64,000 nt of DNA from Acuticoccus sp. MNP-M23 (lineage in GTDB: Bacteria; Pseudomonadota; Alphaproteobacteria; Rhizobiales; Amorphaceae): assembly GCF_031195445.1 (NCBI RefSeq), contig NZ_CP133480.1, positions 2,534,501-2,598,500 of the forward strand. Reading direction: 5' to 3'. The position numbers were made by a program, and so were the translations under genes. Below are positions 21,221-30,533 of the stretch, in pieces; within the stretch, counting starts at the first letter, position 1; the number at the start of each line of letters is the position of its first letter. Under the pieces are notes generated by a model. The model was not told where the DNA came from and did not search any database. It worked only from the letters and a program-made list of their open reading frames with translations.

Positions 21221-23023
21221 ATGAGCCAAGCACACATTTTCCAGACCACCTGGGGCGCGACGCTGACGGACGGGGGCGCGCGCTTCCGTCTCTGGGCGCC
21301 CGATGACGACCGCCTGATCCTGCGCGCCGACGCTGGCGATTTCGAGATGGAACGCCAGGACGGCGGCTGGTTCGAGCTTGTCACCGACGCGGTGCCGGTG
21401 GGCGGCGCCTACGCATTCGTCCTGCCCGATGGCTCGGTGGTGCCGGACCCGGCAGCGCGGGCGCAGATGGGCGATGTGCATGGTCCGTCCAAGCTCGTCG
21501 ACCCCGGCGCCTACACCTGGCGCAACACCTCATGGCAGGGCCGCCCGTGGGAAGAGACGGTCATTTACGAGATGCATATCGGCACGTTCACGCCGGGCGG
21601 CACCTTCCGCAGCGCCATCGAGAAGCTGCCGCATCTGGCGGACCTCGGGGTGACGGCGGTGGAGGTCTTGCCGGTGGCCCAGTTCGGCGGCGCGCGGGGC
21701 TGGGGCTATGACGGCGTGCTGCTGTATGCGCCGCACAACACCTACGGAACGCCGGACGACTTCAAGGCATTCGTGGACGCTGCACATGATCTGGGGCTGA
21801 TGGTGTTCCTCGATGTCGTCTACAACCACTTCGGACCGGACGGGAATTATCTCGGCAAGTATGCGTCGAAATTCTTCGACCCGGAACGGCATACGCCGTG
21901 GGGCGCTGCCATCGCCTATGGCGAAGGCGCGGTGCGCGACTTCTTCCTCGAGAACCCGCTCACCTGGCTCACCGAATACAATCTTGACGGCCTCCGTTTC
22001 GACGCCATCGACCATGTGCGCGACGACACGTCCGACGAGCCACTCCTGATGGCGATGGCAAGGCGGGTCCGCGAGACGTTCGACCGCCCTGTCCACCTCC
22101 ACACCGAAGACGAGCGCAACATCATCGCGCTGCATCCCTACGAGAACGGCAAGCCCCAGCGCTTCACCGCCGAGTGGAACGATGATTATCACAACGTGAT
22201 CCACCCGATCGCCACTGGTGATAACGAAGGCTACTACATCGATTTTGTTGAGGATCACTGGAAGAAGCTGGCAAGGGCGCTTGCCGAAGGCTTCATCTTC
22301 CAGGGTGAGCCGTCGCGAATGCATGGCAACGAGCCGCGCGGCGTCCCCTCGACCGGGCAGCCGCTGACTGCGTTCGTGATCTTCAACCAGAACCACGATC
22401 AGGTGGGCAACCGTGCCTTCGGCGAGCGGCTGATCGACATGGCGGAGCACGACGTGGTGCTGGTGCTGACCGCGACCCTGTTGCTCGGCCCGCAGATTCC
22501 GCTCTTGTGGATGGGGGAAGAGTGGGGCGAGACCAACCCGTTCTGCTTCTTCTGCGACTTTCACGGCGAACTGGCGGACGCGGTGCGCAAGGGCCGCCGC
22601 AACGAGTTCTCCAAGTTCGATGCGTTCATCGACCCCGACACCCGCAACGACATTCCGGACCCCAACGCAAAGTCCACCTTCGATGCCTCGCGGATCGACT
22701 GGGGCAAGCTCGCCACGCCCCACGGGGAGGGGTGGCATTCGATCTACAAGCACCTCCTTGGCGTTCGTGCGGCCGAGATTGCCCCGCGCCTTGCAGGCAT
22801 CGGCCCCAACGCAGGCAAGATCGTGCAGGCCGAGGACGGCGTCATCGAGGTCAACTGGCGCCTTGGCGATGGCAGCACGCTCGCCATGGCCATCAACCTG
22901 ACCGCCGATGACAAGGGCGCCGGGCCGGATGGCCGCCTGCTCGCCGCCGTCGCCCGCGGCAGCCTTTCCGACAACAATCATCTGGCTGCGCATTCGTGCG
23001 TGGTGACGCTGGTGAACGGATGA
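21221..23023 (+). CDS. treZ: Malto-oligosyltrehalose trehalohydrolase TreZ
   Basis: GH13_10 enzyme of 600 residues that releases free trehalose from malto-oligosyltrehalose made by TreY. A short N-terminal beta domain (FRLWAPDDDRLIL) precedes the barrel, with nucleophile D261 in LRFDAIDHVRDD and acid/base E296 in HTEDERNI. VAQFGGARGWGYDGV and FNQNHDQVGNRAFGERL are characteristic of TreZ. About 68 bases separate it from glgX, the widest gap in this run apart from the glgE leader. The stop overlaps the malQ start in an ATGA. TreY lies two genes downstream. Confidence 0.96.
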   Translation: MSQAHIFQTTWGATLTDGGARFRLWAPDDDRLILRADAGDFEMERQDGGWFELVTDAVPVGGAYAFVLPDGSVVPDPAARAQMGDVHGPSKLVDPGAYTWRNTSWQGRPWEETVIYEMHIGTFTPGGTFRSAIEKLPHLADLGVTAVEVLPVAQFGGARGWGYDGVLLYAPHNTYGTPDDFKAFVDAAHDLGLMVFLDVVYNHFGPDGNYLGKYASKFFDPERHTPWGAAIAYGEGAVRDFFLENPLTWLTEYNLDGLRFDAIDHVRDDTSDEPLLMAMARRVRETFDRPVHLHTEDERNIIALHPYENGKPQRFTAEWNDDYHNVIHPIATGDNEGYYIDFVEDHWKKLARALAEGFIFQGEPSRMHGNEPRGVPSTGQPLTAFVIFNQNHDQVGNRAFGERLIDMAEHDVVLVLTATLLLGPQIPLLWMGEEWGETNPFCFFCDFHGELADAVRKGRRNEFSKFDAFIDPDTRNDIPDPNAKSTFDASRIDWGKLATPHGEGWHSIYKHLLGVRAAEIAPRLAGIGPNAGKIVQAEDGVIEVNWRLGDGSTLAMAINLTADDKGAGPDGRLLAAVARGSLSDNNHLAAHSCVVTLVNG

Positions 23024-24795
23024 GCGCCGGTCCCGCTCTGAAGGCACGGGCGGAAGCGGCTGGCATTTTGCTCGAACCGCGCTGGGGCGGCGCGCCGGAC
23101 GTGCCGGCCGCCACGCTTGAAGCCCTGGTGGCGCTTCTGGGCGAAGCGGCGCCGCAAAAGCCGGCCGAGCCGCGGCAGGCTTACGTTCCGCCATTTCTCG
23201 ACAGCGCGCGGATCTTCGGCGTTGCGCTTCAGCTCTACCAGCTGCGTTCGCCGCGCAATCTGGGTGTCGGCGACCTTGGCGATCTGCAAGCGCTGATCGC
23301 GCCATTTGCGGCGGCGGGGGCAGACTTCATCGGCCTCAACCCGCTCCACGCGCTGTTCAGCGCTGAGCCGGAGCGGGCGTCGCCCTTTTCGCCGTCCGAC
23401 CGCTGTTTCCTCAATCCGCTGATTGTGGCCGTGGACAATGTGCCCGGCTACGACCCGGCCATGCGAGAAGGGATCGAAGTTCCAGACGCCAGCGAGCAGG
23501 TGGACTATACCGCTGCCGCGGCAGCCAAGCTCGCGATCCTGCGCAAGATCTTCGCGGTGTGGCAGGCTGGCGGGCGTTCCGTGCCGGACGCGGACCGGGA
23601 GGCGGCGGCCGCGCACCGGGCCATAGGCGGCAAGCCGCTGGCCGACTTTGCGCTTTTCGAGGCGCTGTCGCATGCGATGGTTGCCAAGGGGCATGGCGCT
23701 GGCTGGCCCGCCTGGCCGGCCGCCTACAGGCACATCGACAGCCCGGAGGTGGCGGCGTTCCGCGCCGCAAACGCCGACGAGGTGGCGTTCCACACCTTCC
23801 TGCAATTTGTGGCGGCCAGCCAGCTGGACGCGGCGCAGGCGGCTGCCGAAAACGCCGGGATGCGGCTCGGCCTCTATCTCGACCTTGCAGTCGGCACCGC
23901 GCCCGACGGGGCGGCCACCTGGGCCGATCCGGCCCTTGCCATGCGCGGTGCACGGGTTGGCGCGCCGCCCGATCTGTTCTCGTCCGAAGGGCAGGACTGG
24001 GGCCTTGCGCCGCTGTCGCCCACCGTCCTGCAAGAACGCGATTTTGCGCCCTACCGCGCGGTCATGGGCGCGGTGATGGGCCCGGCCGGTGCTGCGCGCA
24101 TCGACCATGCCATGGGCATCGAGCGCCTGTTTCTCATTCCGGACGATGCCTCTGCGCTGGACGGGGCTTACGTCAAATTTCCCGGACTGACCGATGTGCT
24201 GGTGGATGAGACCCACCGCCACAGCGCAATCGCCATCGGCGAAGACCTTGGCGTGGTCCCCGAAGGATTTCGCGAGCGGATGGGCGCACGGCGGATCTTT
24301 TCCATGCGCATCGTGCCGTTCGAGCGGGATGCGACGTCCATGCGGGCACCGGCCCGCTACCCCGCCGATTCGCTGGCGTGTTTTTCCACCCACGACATTG
24401 CGCCGCTGGAAGCCTGGTGGCGTGGCGACGACATTGCCATCCGCCGCGAGCTTGGCGGCCTGTCCGCCGCCGATATGGCCCGCGCGACCCGCGACCGCCA
24501 AGCCGAAAAGGCGCTGGTGCTTGGCCTTGCCGGCCTGCCGCCAGCCCTCGCTGCAGGGGATCTCACAGACGATCTGGTCGTCGCGATCCACCGCATCGCC
24601 GCTCGCAGCGGTTCGCGCATGGTCGCCATCCGGCTGGAGGATGTTGTGGGCGGACGGCGGCTGGTGAACCTGCCGGGCACCGACCGCGAACACCCCAACT
24701 GGCGCAAGACCCTTCCCCTCGACGTTGCGGCGATCGCGCAATCGGCGCGTCTCGCCCGCGTCTTCAACGCCATGGCCAAGGTCCGCACACGATGA
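23020..24795 (+). CDS. malQ: 4-alpha-glucanotransferase (amylomaltase) MalQ
   Basis: GH77 disproportionating enzyme of 591 residues that moves alpha-1,4-glucan segments between chains and releases glucose. Seen in order: LYQLRSPRNLGVGDLGDL near residue 70, then DFIGLNPLHALF, the nucleophile D362 in RIDHAMGIERL, the acid/base E408 in IGEDLGVVPEGF, and FSTHDIAPLEAWW near the C-terminus. ATG 23020 overlaps the treZ TGA (ATGA). Placed between treZ and treY, it can recycle the short maltodextrins left when TreY reaches the end of a chain. This places the enzyme inside the trehalose route rather than in a maltose regulon. Confidence 0.95.
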   Translation: MSAGPALKARAEAAGILLEPRWGGAPDVPAATLEALVALLGEAAPQKPAEPRQAYVPPFLDSARIFGVALQLYQLRSPRNLGVGDLGDLQALIAPFAAAGADFIGLNPLHALFSAEPERASPFSPSDRCFLNPLIVAVDNVPGYDPAMREGIEVPDASEQVDYTAAAAAKLAILRKIFAVWQAGGRSVPDADREAAAAHRAIGGKPLADFALFEALSHAMVAKGHGAGWPAWPAAYRHIDSPEVAAFRAANADEVAFHTFLQFVAASQLDAAQAAAENAGMRLGLYLDLAVGTAPDGAATWADPALAMRGARVGAPPDLFSSEGQDWGLAPLSPTVLQERDFAPYRAVMGAVMGPAGAARIDHAMGIERLFLIPDDASALDGAYVKFPGLTDVLVDETHRHSAIAIGEDLGVVPEGFRERMGARRIFSMRIVPFERDATSMRAPARYPADSLACFSTHDIAPLEAWWRGDDIAIRRELGGLSAADMARATRDRQAEKALVLGLAGLPPALAAGDLTDDLVVAIHRIAARSGSRMVAIRLEDVVGGRRLVNLPGTDREHPNWRKTLPLDVAAIAQSARLARVFNAMAKVRTR

Positions 24796-24805
24796 ATCGC
24801 ACCCG

Positions 24806-27157
24806 ATGATCGGCGCCACATATCGTATCCAGTTCCGCGAAGGCATCGGGTTCGACGATGCCGCCCGGCTCGCACCGCAGCTGGCCCGCGCCGGCATCAG
24901 CCACCTTTATGCCTCGCCCATCTTCGAGGCGGCGTCCGGCTCCACCCACGGCTACGACGTGGCCGACCACAATGTGCTGGATCCCGTTCTGGGCGGCGCC
25001 GAAGCGTTCGACCGCATGTCAGCTGCCATGGCGGCTGAGGGGATCAAAATCCTCCTCGACATTGTGCCCAATCACATGGCGGCCTCGTCAGACAATGGCT
25101 GGTGGCGCGATGTGCTGACGAATGGCGCGGCTTCCGCCCACGCCAACCATTTCGATATTGACTGGACGGCGCCCAAGCTGATCCTGCCGCTTCTAGGCAA
25201 GCCTTACGGGACTGCACTGGCCGATGGCGACATCGTGTTCGCCGAGCATCCGCAATGGGGCCGCGTCCTGCGCATTCCGGGCAGCGACCTGCCGCTGGCG
25301 CCCGGCACCGAAGCCATCGACGATGTCCACACCTGCCACGAAGCGCAGAATTACCGGCTGGCGCACTGGCGCATCGGCCGGGACGGGCTGTCCTATCGCC
25401 GCTTCTTCGAGATCACCGGGCTTGTGGGTGTTCGCGTCGAGGACCCTGCGGTGTTTGCCGATGTTCATGCGCTGACGCTGAAGCTGGTGGCTGACGGCAA
25501 GGTTCATGCCCTGCGCGTCGACCATGTGGACGGGCTGGCCGACCCCGCCGGCTACCTCGAGCAGCTTGCCGAAGCGGCGGGCGTACCGATCCTGGTGGAA
25601 AAAATCCTGGAGCCCGGCGAAAAGCTGCCGCAATGGCCGGTTCTCGGCACCACGGGCTACGAGTTCATTGCCGCCATGGCGTCGCTCTTTTGCGATCCCG
25701 ACGGCATCGACAGCCTTTCCGCCCGCTACGGGGCCCTGGCCAGCGATGACATTGCGGCGCTGACCCGCGCGGCCAAACACGAGATCATCAACCGCAACCT
25801 TGCTGGCGAACTACTGCGGCTGACCGATCTTGCGCTCACCCTCTTCAAGGCAGACACGGTCAAGCGGGATCATGGCCCGTTCACCGTGCGCGAGGGCCTG
25901 TCCGCGCTTCTGGCCGGCATGCCGGTCTACCGCACCTATGTGACGGAAGCCGCGGCCTCGGAGGCGGACCGCACGGTCCTGGCCCACGCGGTGGAAGCCG
26001 CCCGGTCCGACGGTCTGGAGGATGATGCGATCCTCGGTGATCTCGCGTCGCTTCTGGCCGCGCCGTCGCCGCACGAAAGCCAGCGCCAGTTCACCGTGCG
26101 TTTTCAGCAGACCAGCGGACCGTTGATGGCCAAGGCTGTGGAAGACACGCTCTTCTACCGCCACCACCGCCATCTGGGCCTGAACGAAGTGGGCGGCAGC
26201 GCCACCCCGGCATTCGGCACGGCGCCATTCCTCACCGTTGCGGCCGAGAGCGGTCTTGCGGCCACGCAGACCCATGACACCAAACGCGGCGAAGATGCCC
26301 GCGCCCGCCTTTATGCCCTCACCGAGCCGGCGGCCGCCGAACGGTTCGCCGCCTTCTGGCCGACATTGCCCGGCGACATTGCGGACCGGCTGAAATGGGC
26401 GCTGGGCCAGATGCTGTTTGCATCGGCGCCGCTCGGGTCCGATCCGGATTTCGTGGACCGTTTCCGCGAGGCGGCGATCAAGACCGTCCGCGAAGCCAAG
26501 GAAGAGACGAGCTGGACTGCGCAGGATGCTGCGTTCGAGGCCAGCATTGCCGACGCTGCGGAACGGATGGCGCGCGAGACCCATCGCCTTGAAGCCTTCG
26601 ACGACGTCCACCGCGCCGGCGCCGTGATCGGTCTGGGCCAGGCGCTGTTGAAAACCTTCGGCCGGCCGGCACCCGATATCTACCAGGGCACCTTCGGCTG
26701 GGATTTCTCCATGGTCGATCCGGACAACCGGCGCCCGGTGGACTTTGCCGCCGAAGCTGCCCTTTCAGAACAAGCCGCGGCGATGACGCCGGAAGCGTTG
26801 CTGGCGGACTGGCGCTCCGGCGCTGCAAAAGCCCGCGTCCTCACAGAAGGGCTGGCTGCCAGAAACGCCCGGCTCGAATTTTTTGCCAAAAGCGCGGTGG
26901 AAGAGATTCCCGTTGCCGACGCTGCCTATCGCGCCTTCGTGCGTGACGATGGTCGCGATCTGGCGCTTGCGGTGGTGCCGGTGCGGCCCCTGTCCCGTCT
27001 TTTGGGCAAAGGGATTGCGCTTGCGCGGCCAAAACTGGGTCTTGAGCGGCTGAATCGGCCGTTGACCGCGCGATTCACCGGTGCCGAAATTGCCGATTCT
27101 GCCGATGCGGAAGCGCAACTCGCTGAATTTCCAGTGCTTTTTGCGACGAGCTGGTAG
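24806..27157 (+). CDS. treY: Malto-oligosyltrehalose synthase TreY
   Basis: GH13_26 enzyme of 783 residues that rearranges the reducing end of a maltodextrin into an alpha,alpha-1,1 trehalose unit. It opens directly with the barrel (ATYRIQFREGIGFDDA), then YASPIFEAASGSTHGYDV and DIVPNHMA. The nucleophile is D239 in LRVDHVDGLADP and the acid/base is E265 in LVEKILEPGEKLP. TQTHDTKRGEDARARL and PDIYQGTFGWDFSMVDPDNRRPV follow, as expected of TreY. The ATG 10 bases past the malQ stop is used. An earlier ATG (24792) overlapping the malQ stop reads only five codons in another frame. It ends the operon, followed by a GC-rich stem-loop. Confidence 0.96.
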   Translation: MIGATYRIQFREGIGFDDAARLAPQLARAGISHLYASPIFEAASGSTHGYDVADHNVLDPVLGGAEAFDRMSAAMAAEGIKILLDIVPNHMAASSDNGWWRDVLTNGAASAHANHFDIDWTAPKLILPLLGKPYGTALADGDIVFAEHPQWGRVLRIPGSDLPLAPGTEAIDDVHTCHEAQNYRLAHWRIGRDGLSYRRFFEITGLVGVRVEDPAVFADVHALTLKLVADGKVHALRVDHVDGLADPAGYLEQLAEAAGVPILVEKILEPGEKLPQWPVLGTTGYEFIAAMASLFCDPDGIDSLSARYGALASDDIAALTRAAKHEIINRNLAGELLRLTDLALTLFKADTVKRDHGPFTVREGLSALLAGMPVYRTYVTEAAASEADRTVLAHAVEAARSDGLEDDAILGDLASLLAAPSPHESQRQFTVRFQQTSGPLMAKAVEDTLFYRHHRHLGLNEVGGSATPAFGTAPFLTVAAESGLAATQTHDTKRGEDARARLYALTEPAAAERFAAFWPTLPGDIADRLKWALGQMLFASAPLGSDPDFVDRFREAAIKTVREAKEETSWTAQDAAFEASIADAAERMARETHRLEAFDDVHRAGAVIGLGQALLKTFGRPAPDIYQGTFGWDFSMVDPDNRRPVDFAAEAALSEQAAAMTPEALLADWRSGAAKARVLTEGLAARNARLEFFAKSAVEEIPVADAAYRAFVRDDGRDLALAVVPVRPLSRLLGKGIALARPKLGLERLNRPLTARFTGAEIADSADAEAQLAEFPVLFATSW

Positions 27158-27171
27158 CAAGCAGATTCGGC

Positions 27172-27197
27172 GCGCCGCCGGCGATCGCTGGCGGCGC
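27172..27197 (+). terminator. GC-rich stem-loop after treY
   Basis: GCGCCGCC pairs with GGCGGCGC around a 10-base loop, 15 bases past the treY stop. It lacks a T-run, so it is a candidate end point for the glgE-treY transcript rather than a textbook terminator. Confidence 0.4.
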
Positions 27198-27520
27198 AGA
27201 GGCCTCCCAACGGCCAAATCGTTAATCCATCCTTGCCGTCACACCCAGAATTCGCCCGGTCAGAGCCAATTTTGTGTTGTCCATGCAACAAGCCGAGCGA
27301 TGTGAGGGGGGTAGGGACTTTCAACCTCACGCTTTCCGTTGCTGCCGGGGGTCCTGATGCGCAATGTCACTGGGCGACGGGGGAACGAACCGGTCGCGGG
27401 TTTGGACGGGCGCAGCAGCTTCCTACAAATCGAGTAAGATCCGGCGACTTTCGGCCCGATGGTCACCGCCGGAATGAAAGTCAAAGGATCTAAACAATGA
27501 ACCTCTTTGGAGATCGAGAC
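27198..27520 (+). promoter_or_regulatory. Long leader upstream of the porin gene
   Basis: More than 300 bases without a supported gene. It must contain the porin promoter and probably a long 5' untranslated region. The stretch TTGTGTTGTCCATGCAACAAG near 27270-27290 forms an imperfect inverted repeat. I could not assign a sigma-70 pair. GGAG at 27509-27512 is the porin ribosome binding site. Confidence 0.4.
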
Positions 27521-28846
27521 ATGAACATTAAACGTCTTGTCCTCGGTGCAGCTGCGGGTGCTCTCGCGGTGACCGGGGCGCAGGCAGCAGACCTTCCGGT
27601 CGTTGTCGAGCCTGTTGACTACGTGCAGATCTGCTCCGCTTACGGCGACGGCTTCTTCTTCGTCCCCGGCACCGAAGGCTGCCTCCGCATCCGCGGTCGT
27701 GTCCGTGTGGACTTCACCAACCGCTTCGACCTTGACAACAACGGTGTTGTCCTTGCGAACCGCGGTTACGACGATATCGCTGACACCGGTTATCAGTGGA
27801 AGGCACGTGGCCAGATCTCCCTGGACCACTTCACCGAAACTGAATTCGGTCAGCTCCGCACCTTCGTGAACCTGCAGATGAACCGCGACAGCGGCGTGGG
27901 CATCGACGGCACCCCGACCGACAACGTGCTGCTCGACCAGGGCTTCATCCAGCTCGGCGGCCTGCTCGTTGGTCGTAACGCTTCCAACTTCGTCTCCGTT
28001 GTTGGCGGCCCGGAAGTCATCCTCGACACGGCTGGTGACAACCCCAACATCCTGCAGGCAGCTTACATTGCTCAGTTCGGCAATGGTCTCTCCGCAGCGG
28101 TTGCTATCGAAGACACGACCCGCCGCCGCCCTGGCATCGGCAACATCACCACCTTCTTCGCTGGTGGTAACGGTGTTGGCCCCCGCCAGTCGCTGTCCGG
28201 TCACTACGCTGGTGCAAAGGTTCCCGATCTGGTCGCAACCCTCGCGGTTGACCAGGGCTGGGGCTCCGCTTCGCTCTCCGGTGTCCTGCGCATGCTCGAC
28301 GTCGCTCGTCGGATCAACGGCCCGGCTGGTTCCACCTTCATCGACTCCACGCAGGAGCTCGGCTGGGCGGTTGCTGGTAACGTCTCTGTGAACGTGCCCT
28401 TCGGTGCTGCTACTTCGTTCGCAATCGGCGCTGGTTACGGCCAGGGTGCAACGCGCTACCTCTCCGGTGGTGCTACCAACGCCAGCTTCGGCGGTCGTGG
28501 CAACCTGCTCTTCACCGACGGTATCTACCGCGGCACGGGCGTCCGCCAGAATGGTAACGTCAATGGCAACGACTTCGAGAAGACTGAAGCTCTCGTCATC
28601 GGCGCTTCGCTGACCTCCGCCTTCACGCCGACCGTCGCCGGTACGCTGGCTGGTGGCTGGGTTAACCTCCAGAACGACAACACCATCCGCGAAGTCAACG
28701 ACTTCAACGTCAACGCACAGCTTGCCTACACCCCGGTGTCCGGCTTCCTGATCGCAGCCGGTGTTGAATACCGCTACGCTGACGTGACCAACTCGCAGGA
28801 CGGCCAGGGCCTCGGCACCTACATCCGCCTGCAGCGCGACTTCTAA
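27521..28846 (+). CDS. Outer-membrane porin, rhizobial type
   Basis: A 441-residue outer membrane beta-barrel. The signal peptide is MNIKRLVLGAAAGALAVTGA, cut after AQA, leaving ADLPVVVEP. The mature N-terminus VDYVQICSAYGDGFFFVPG followed by CLRIRGRVRVDF is the hallmark of the Porin_2 family of Hyphomicrobiales, including the two early cysteines. Alternating polar/hydrophobic beta-strands run to a C-terminal phenylalanine (RLQRDF), which is the expected assembly signal. ATG 27521 with GGAG at 8-base spacing is preferred over ATG 27497. Codon choice is strongly biased to a few codons, consistent with very high expression. It is monocistronic with a strong terminator and supports the taxonomic placement. 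Confidence 0.93.
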   Translation: MNIKRLVLGAAAGALAVTGAQAADLPVVVEPVDYVQICSAYGDGFFFVPGTEGCLRIRGRVRVDFTNRFDLDNNGVVLANRGYDDIADTGYQWKARGQISLDHFTETEFGQLRTFVNLQMNRDSGVGIDGTPTDNVLLDQGFIQLGGLLVGRNASNFVSVVGGPEVILDTAGDNPNILQAAYIAQFGNGLSAAVAIEDTTRRRPGIGNITTFFAGGNGVGPRQSLSGHYAGAKVPDLVATLAVDQGWGSASLSGVLRMLDVARRINGPAGSTFIDSTQELGWAVAGNVSVNVPFGAATSFAIGAGYGQGATRYLSGGATNASFGGRGNLLFTDGIYRGTGVRQNGNVNGNDFEKTEALVIGASLTSAFTPTVAGTLAGGWVNLQNDNTIREVNDFNVNAQLAYTPVSGFLIAAGVEYRYADVTNSQDGQGLGTYIRLQRDF

Positions 28847-28872
28847 GATCCATCCACTCTCTCGGATGGGGA

Positions 28873-28907
28873 AAGCCCGGCGGTTCATTCCGCCGGGCTT
28901 TTCTTTT
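28873..28907 (+). terminator. Intrinsic terminator of the porin gene
   Basis: AAAGCCCGGCGG pairs with CCGCCGGGCTTT around a TTCATT loop and is followed by TTCTTTT. This is a classical intrinsic terminator 26 bases after the porin stop. Confidence 0.92.
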
Positions 28908-28925
28908 GTGCAGCACCCAATGATC

Positions 28926-28953
28926 AAAAACGCGCCCGAAGTGGCGCATTTTT
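28926..28953. terminator. Second stem-loop with A/T flanks
   Basis: AAAAACGCGCC and GGCGCATTTTT pair with one mismatch around a 6-base loop, with T-runs on both strands. It looks like a backup or bidirectional terminator between the porin gene and the following ABC operon. Confidence 0.55.
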
Positions 28954-29045
28954 GCGTTCATCAGCCTCGCGGGGCTTGAAATTGCGGCCGTTTGCGGCGT
29001 CACTCCCCCGGCACCGGCCAAAAAGGGTGCAATTGGGAGCTTTGA

Positions 29046-30533
29046 ATGAAACGTCCGGTTCTGTTGGCGGCCCTTGCGCTGCCGTTCGCCCTCGCACTGG
29101 CCGCTCCGGCCTGGTCGCAACCGGAAACGGGCCGCATTGTCATCGGCATGGGGCTCGAACCGCCGCACCTTGACCCGACCGCCGGCGCCGCGGCCGCCAT
29201 CGACGAAATTCTCTACGCCAACGTGTTCGAAGGGCTGACGCGGATCACCAGCGACGGCACCGTCGCACCGGCCCTTGCCACCGGGTGGACCGTCGCGCCG
29301 GACGGAAAGTCCGTCACATTCGGATTGCGCGAAGGCGTCACCTTCCACGACGGCAAGCCGTTCGACGCGTCCGTCGCGAAATTCGCGCTGGACCGGGCGC
29401 GGGCAGAGGGCGCGGAGAACGCGCAGCCCCAGCTTTTCGCCGCAATCAGCGACGTCACGGCCGATTCCCCCACGTCGCTGACGCTGACCTTGTCCCGTCC
29501 GGACGCGAATTTGCCCTACGCGCTGGGGTGGGGCGATGCGGTGATGGTTCATCCAGACAGCGCGGACACCAACAAGCAGACTCCCGTTGGCACTGGCCCG
29601 TTCCAATTTGACCGCTGGCGCCGGGGCGACCGCGTTGTCCTGACTCGAAATGACGGCTACTGGGGCCCGCCGGCTCATCTGAAACGGGCCGAATTCGCCT
29701 TCGTCACCGATGCGACCGTCGCCCTTGCCGCGCTTCTGGCCGGTGACGTGCACGCCTTTCCCATTTTCGGCTCACCGGAATCGCTGCCGGTTCTGGAGAC
29801 GAACCCGAAATTCACCGTGAAGATCGGAACGACGGAAGGCGAAACCATCCTCGCCATCAACGCAGCCCGGCCGCCGTTTGACGATGTGCGCGTCCGCCGC
29901 GCCATCGCCGCTGCCATCGACCGCCAGGCGCTGGTGGATGGCGCCATGTACGGCACCGCCACGCCGATCGGATCGCACATGCCGCCGCACGATCCGGCCT
30001 ATGTCGATCTCACCGGCGTCAATCCCTACGACCCTGAAAAAGCGAAGGCTTTGCTGGCCGAGGCGGGGGCGACCGATCTTGCGGTCGAACTGGTTCTGCC
30101 GCCGACGTCCTATGCCCGCCGCTCAGGCGAGATCATTGCCGCCGAGCTGCGTGCGGTCGGGATTGACGCTTCGATCCGTCCCGTGGAGTGGGCCGAATGG
30201 CTGTCGAAGGTGTTCAAGGGAAAGGATTTCGACCTCACCGTCGTCGCCCACACCGAACCGCAGGACATCAACATCTACGCCCGGCCGGACTATTATTTCC
30301 ACGTCGAGAACGCCCGCTTCAACGCGGTGATCGACGCGCTTGCCAGCGAGAGCGACGAAAGCGCCCGGACGGCGCTTTTGCAGGAAGCGCAGCAGCTTAT
30401 TGCCGACGATGCCGTCAACGCATTCCTGTTCCAGCTGCCGAAGGTCGGTGTCTGGGACGCCAGAATCGAGGGTCTCTGGGCCAATTCTCCGATCCAGGCC
30501 AACGATCTTTCGGATGTTTCCTGGCATCAGTAG
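29046..30533 (+). CDS. ABC transporter solute-binding protein, peptide/nickel family (system 1)
   Basis: Periplasmic binding protein of 495 residues, family SBP_bac_5. The signal peptide MKRPVLLAALALPFALALAA ends near PAWSQ. Then come EPPHLDPTAG, VFEGLTRI and the GVTFHDGKPFDA motif typical of DppA/OppA-like proteins. GTGPFQFDRW and AALLAGDVHAFPIF are further family marks. GGGAG is 6 bases before the ATG. It is first in an operon with two permeases and a fused double ATPase. The ligand cannot be read from sequence: peptides, nickel, opines or glycosides are all possible for this family. Confidence 0.9.
   Translation: MKRPVLLAALALPFALALAAPAWSQPETGRIVIGMGLEPPHLDPTAGAAAAIDEILYANVFEGLTRITSDGTVAPALATGWTVAPDGKSVTFGLREGVTFHDGKPFDASVAKFALDRARAEGAENAQPQLFAAISDVTADSPTSLTLTLSRPDANLPYALGWGDAVMVHPDSADTNKQTPVGTGPFQFDRWRRGDRVVLTRNDGYWGPPAHLKRAEFAFVTDATVALAALLAGDVHAFPIFGSPESLPVLETNPKFTVKIGTTEGETILAINAARPPFDDVRVRRAIAAAIDRQALVDGAMYGTATPIGSHMPPHDPAYVDLTGVNPYDPEKAKALLAEAGATDLAVELVLPPTSYARRSGEIIAAELRAVGIDASIRPVEWAEWLSKVFKGKDFDLTVVAHTEPQDINIYARPDYYFHVENARFNAVIDALASESDESARTALLQEAQQLIADDAVNAFLFQLPKVGVWDARIEGLWANSPIQANDLSDVSWHQ

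Noticed and set aside
27270-27290. Imperfect inverted repeat in the porin leader as a riboswitch or operator
   Set aside because: Too short and imperfect to support a specific regulatory call.
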